DNA of 9,331 nt from Frankiaceae bacterium (lineage in GTDB: Bacteria; Actinomycetota; Actinomycetes; JAVEEJ01). Both the position numbers and the translations under genes were made by a program. Where the stretch lies: NCBI GenBank assembly GCA_030840515.1, contig JAVEEJ010000024.1, forward strand, positions 1 through 9,331, in the 5' to 3' direction. Each line of letters begins with the position of its first letter. The first letter of the stretch is position 1. This document shows, one piece after another, positions 7,199 to 9,331 of this stretch. The notes below the pieces were generated by a model that saw nothing but the letters and a program-made list of their open reading frames with translations, made no database searches and was not told the origin of the DNA.

Positions 7199-7376
7199 CG
7201 TCACGTTCCCTTCACCGACGCCTGCTGTCTGCCTGCCTGGGATGGCACCGTCGCACGCGCTTGTGGCCCTCAGCGGTCATCGGCCGACCCTGGGCATCCC
7301 CTGAGCGCCAAACGGACGATTTGTTGCGGCAATTGGCGGCGGGTGGCCGGTTGCTCCACGCTCGCCGGTCGCCGCA
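7199..7376. other. Intergenic region between parB and the surface-protein operon
   Basis: This 178-bp gap has no credible gene. Next to the parB stop there is an imperfect inverted repeat: GCGGCG (7336-7341) against CGCCGC (7370-7375), with an inner CCGG pair and uneven bulge. It could be a weak parB terminator but has no T-tract. A slightly more AT-rich stretch at 7311-7335 (AACGGACGATTTGTTGCGGC and AATTG) contains TTGCGGCAA, a small inverted repeat. The remainder holds the candidate promoter listed separately and the ribosome site GAAGGGA before the GTG. Confidence 0.5.
7277..7305 (-). promoter_or_regulatory. Candidate FliA/WhiG-type (sigma-28 class) promoter for the surface protein-cyclase operon
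   Basis: On the minus strand, GCCGATGA (7284-7277) closely resembles the sigma-28/WhiG -10 element GCCGATAA. CTCAG lies upstream at 7305-7301 and could serve as a divergent -35; the spacing (16-17 nt) is 1-2 nt above the usual 15. Transcription would start near 7268, giving a leader of about 70 nt before GTG 7198. The -10 match is good, the -35 is weak, and a single site in a GC-rich genome may be chance. Confidence 0.35.
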
Positions 7377-8345
7377 TCAGGCACCTGGGTTGTGCGCTGG
7401 CTCCCCACCCATGGAGGGCAGCGATCCGGGCGCCATCAGCTCCACGATCCGCTCGAGGTCGTCGAGCGAGCCGAACTCCACGACGATCTTGCCGCGGTTG
7501 CGGCCCAGCTCCACCTTCACGCGGGTCTCGAACCGGTCCGACAGCCGTCCGGAGAGGTCAGCCAGACCCGGTGCCACGGGCTTCTTGGACCGCGCCTGCC
7601 GGGATGCCGTGCCGGGCAGCTCGCCCACGGAGACGATCTCCTCGACGGCCCGCACCGAGAGCCCCTCGGCCACGATCCGTGCCGCGAGTCGGTCCTGGGC
7701 GTCGGCGTCGTCGATGCCCAGCAGGGCCCGGGCGTGACCGGCGCTGATCACCCCGGCCGCCACCCGCCGCTGCACCGGCGCCGAGAGGTTGAGGAGTCGG
7801 ATGGTGTTCGACACCTGCGGCCTGGAGCGCCCGATCCGGGCCGCGAGCTCGTCGTGCGTGGTCCCGAACTCCTCGAGCAGCTGCGCGTACGCCGCCGCCT
7901 CCTCGAGCGGGTTGAGCTGTTGCCGGTGCAGGTTCTCGAGCAGCGCGTCCCTGAGCATCGCCTCATCCGCGGTCTCACGGATGATCGCCGGCACCTGGAG
8001 CAAGCCCGCCTCACGAGAAGCCCTCAGTCGGCGCTCACCCATGACGAGCTCGTACTGATCCGGCCCTGACTCACGGACCACGATCGGCTGCAGCAAGCCC
8101 ACTTCGCGGATGCTTGTGACGAGTTCGGCCAGGGCCTCCTCATCGAAGACCTGCCGGGGCTGCTTGGGGTTCGGGGTGATCGAGTCGACGGAGATCTCGC
8201 GGAAGCGAGCCCCCGGGACCGGACCGGGACCGAGACCGGATTCAACGCTCGCGCCCTGCTCGCCCGAGCCGGGCACGCCACCCTCAGGAGCGGTGGGGAT
8301 GAGGGCCCCCAAGCCACGTCCCAGGCCGCCACGTCGGACGTTCAC
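7377..8345 (-). CDS. parB: Chromosome partitioning protein ParB
   Basis: This 322-residue protein is a CTP-dependent DNA clamp that loads at parS and spreads to organise the origin region for segregation. The N-terminal segment MNVRRGGLGRGLGALIP is the usual ParA-interacting motif of ParB/Spo0J. The CTP-binding fold follows from about residue 48, with GERRLRA at 103-109 and ENLHR at 137-141. A helix-turn-helix (164-186, HDELAARIGRSRPQVSN) reads parS, and the C-terminal ~60 residues fit the dimerisation domain. The start is GTG 8345-8343, overlapping the parA TGA by four bases (GTGA), with GAGGGAG seven nt upstream; a longer open frame to 8675 lies inside parA and is not used. Length is normal for the family. 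It is surely cotranscribed with parA. Confidence 0.97.
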   Translation of the reverse strand: MNVRRGGLGRGLGALIPTAPEGGVPGSGEQGASVESGLGPGPVPGARFREISVDSITPNPKQPRQVFDEEALAELVTSIREVGLLQPIVVRESGPDQYELVMGERRLRASREAGLLQVPAIIRETADEAMLRDALLENLHRQQLNPLEEAAAYAQLLEEFGTTHDELAARIGRSRPQVSNTIRLLNLSAPVQRRVAAGVISAGHARALLGIDDADAQDRLAARIVAEGLSVRAVEEIVSVGELPGTASRQARSKKPVAPGLADLSGRLSDRFETRVKVELGRNRGKIVVEFGSLDDLERIVELMAPGSLPSMGGEPAHNPGA

Positions 8346-9313
8346 AGTGAGTCTCCCTCGGCTCCGCGCACCGCGATCTCGCGTGCAGCATCGATGTAGG
8401 CGGCGGCTCCCCGCGACAGCGGGTCGTACGTCACCACCGTCTGGCCATAGCCGGGCGCCTCCGAGATGCGCACCGACCGAGGAACCGTGGTGGCCAGCAC
8501 CTGCGGCCCGAAGTGCTCCCGGACCTCGCGCGCCACCTGGTCGGCCAGCCTGGTGCGCCCGTCGTACATGGTCAACAGGATGGTGCTGACAGCCAGGTCG
8601 GGGTTGAGGTGAGCCCGGACCAGCTCCACGTTGCGCAGCAGCTGGCCCAGCCCCTCGAGTGCGTAGTACTCGCACTGGATCGGGATGAAGACCTCGTTGC
8701 CGGCCACCAGGGCGTTGATGGTGAGCAGGCCCAGGGACGGCGGGCAGTCGATGAGGATGTAGTCGAACTCCTCGTCGTAGGCGGCCAGCGCCCGCTTCAG
8801 CCTGGATTCGCGGGCGACGACCGAGACGAGCTCGATCTCCGCGCCGGCGAGGTCGATCGTCGCCGGGACGCAGAACAGCCCCGGTAGCGCAGCCACCTCG
8901 ATGGCCGCTTCGGCCAGCGGCAGGTCGTTGATCAGGGCGTCGTAGATCGAGGGGATGTCCGCGTGGTGGTCGATCCCGAACGCGGTGGAGGCGTTCCCCT
9001 GGGGGTCGAGGTCGACCACCAGTACCCGCAAGCCGTGCTGCGCCATCGCCGCGGCCACGTTGACGGTGGTGGTCGTCTTCCCGACGCCCCCCTTCTGGTT
9101 GGCCACGACGAGCCGGCGGGCCGCCCGCGGGCGGGGGAAGGGGACGGCTGTGGCCCGCGCCGACTGGAGCGCGGCAGCCGCAGCCGCAGCAATCGGTGTG
9201 TCATCCGAGTCCGCGAGCGGGATCAGCGTTTCACGTGAAACGTCGTCCTCGCGGTCAGTCTCCGGCTGGTCGCTCCTGGAGACCTCCTCGGTCGCCGTGG
9301 ACTCCGCCGGCAT
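8342..9313 (-). CDS. parA: Chromosome partitioning ATPase ParA (Soj family)
   Basis: This 323-residue protein is a Walker-type ATPase that binds DNA non-specifically when ATP-bound and, stimulated by ParB, moves origins apart. It has the deviant Walker A KGGVGKTTT (74-82, with the signature lysine K74), the A' motif DLDPQGNAS (101-109) and Walker B YILIDCPPS (185-193). About 67 residues precede the ATPase core, longer than in minimal Soj proteins but usual in actinobacteria. This extension is low complexity, with a run of seven alanines (42-48) encoded by GCAGCC-type repeats at about 9174-9190. It also contains VSRET, encoded by the parS site. The ATG at 9313-9311 lacks a clear ribosome site, and the frame stays open to the window edge at 9331, so the true start may lie outside. 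ParB overlaps its stop by 4 bp. Confidence 0.96.
   Translation of the reverse strand: MPAESTATEEVSRSDQPETDREDDVSRETLIPLADSDDTPIAAAAAAALQSARATAVPFPRPRAARRLVVANQKGGVGKTTTTVNVAAAMAQHGLRVLVVDLDPQGNASTAFGIDHHADIPSIYDALINDLPLAEAAIEVAALPGLFCVPATIDLAGAEIELVSVVARESRLKRALAAYDEEFDYILIDCPPSLGLLTINALVAGNEVFIPIQCEYYALEGLGQLLRNVELVRAHLNPDLAVSTILLTMYDGRTRLADQVAREVREHFGPQVLATTVPRSVRISEAPGYGQTVVTYDPLSRGAAAYIDAAREIAVRGAEGDSL
9227..9242. promoter_or_regulatory. parS: parS centromere-like site (ParB binding/loading)
   Basis: CGTTTCACGTGAAACG is a perfect 16-bp palindrome and contains the 14-bp parS core GTTTCACGTGAAAC without mismatch. It lies inside the parA N-terminal coding region, where it encodes residues V25-S-R-E-T29 in a stretch that is otherwise poorly constrained. 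ParB bound here would load and spread over parAB and the origin-proximal DNA, and might also affect parA expression. It is the only full match I found in the window. Confidence 0.96.
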
Positions 9314-9331
9314 CGCGGCGGGACTCGGCGC

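Noticed and set aside
7336..7375. Strong intrinsic terminator for parB
   Set aside because: The inverted repeat has 6 bp plus a bulged 4-bp inner stem, a long loop and no T-tract, so it is too weak to call as a separate feature.
8346..8675. N-terminal extension of the parB frame
   Set aside because: It overlaps the parA coding region, and the sequence is Arg/Gly/Ala noise. The ParB N-terminal motif begins right after GTG 8345, which has a good ribosome site.

Overview
This window is from a high-GC actinobacterium. The signs are GC-rich codon usage, tightly packed and overlapping genes, GTG and TTG starts, a parA-parB pair carrying a canonical parS site, and a ppiA-type cyclophilin followed by a rhomboid protease. 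The gene style fits a non-mycobacterial lineage, possibly Nocardioidaceae/Propionibacteriales, but this is inferred from style and not proven.

Layout from left to right: (1) positions 1-605, minus strand, a rhomboid-family membrane protease with an N-terminal Cys-rich zinc-ribbon-like module, cut by the window edge. (2) 613-1137, minus, a cytoplasmic cyclophilin (PpiA), just upstream of the rhomboid gene and probably cotranscribed with it. (3) 1254-1778, plus, diverging from ppiA: a small protein with 11-residue helical repeats and one membrane segment, in the position and with the architecture of DUF5324/CwsA-like proteins. (4) 1800-3404, minus, converging with gene 3: a membrane-bound diguanylate cyclase (multi-TM, GAF, GGDEF) with intact catalytic and I-site motifs. 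(5) 3404-7198, minus: a ~1264-residue surface protein with a signal peptide, twelve ~90-residue Ig-like repeats, a Pro/Gly-rich wall-spanning linker, one C-terminal TM and a short cytoplasmic tail. Its stop codon overlaps the cyclase start (TGATG), so the two are probably translationally coupled. (6) 7199-7376, an intergenic stretch with a possible FliA/WhiG-type promoter. (7) 7377-8345 parB and 8342-9313 parA, minus, overlapping by 4 bp, with a perfect 16-bp parS palindrome inside the parA 5' coding region.

How the genes fit together: ParA, ParB and parS form the chromosome segregation module and place the window near the replication origin. The cyclophilin, rhomboid and DUF5324/CwsA-like genes belong to the conserved cluster usually found on the gyrA side of actinobacterial origins. 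Here they sit only about 6 kb beyond parB, with no dnaA or gyrAB between. Separating the two blocks is the most unusual unit in the window: a giant Ig-repeat surface protein coupled to a c-di-GMP synthase, which suggests an envelope-to-c-di-GMP signalling or adhesion pair. No tRNA, rRNA, CRISPR array or transposon was seen.
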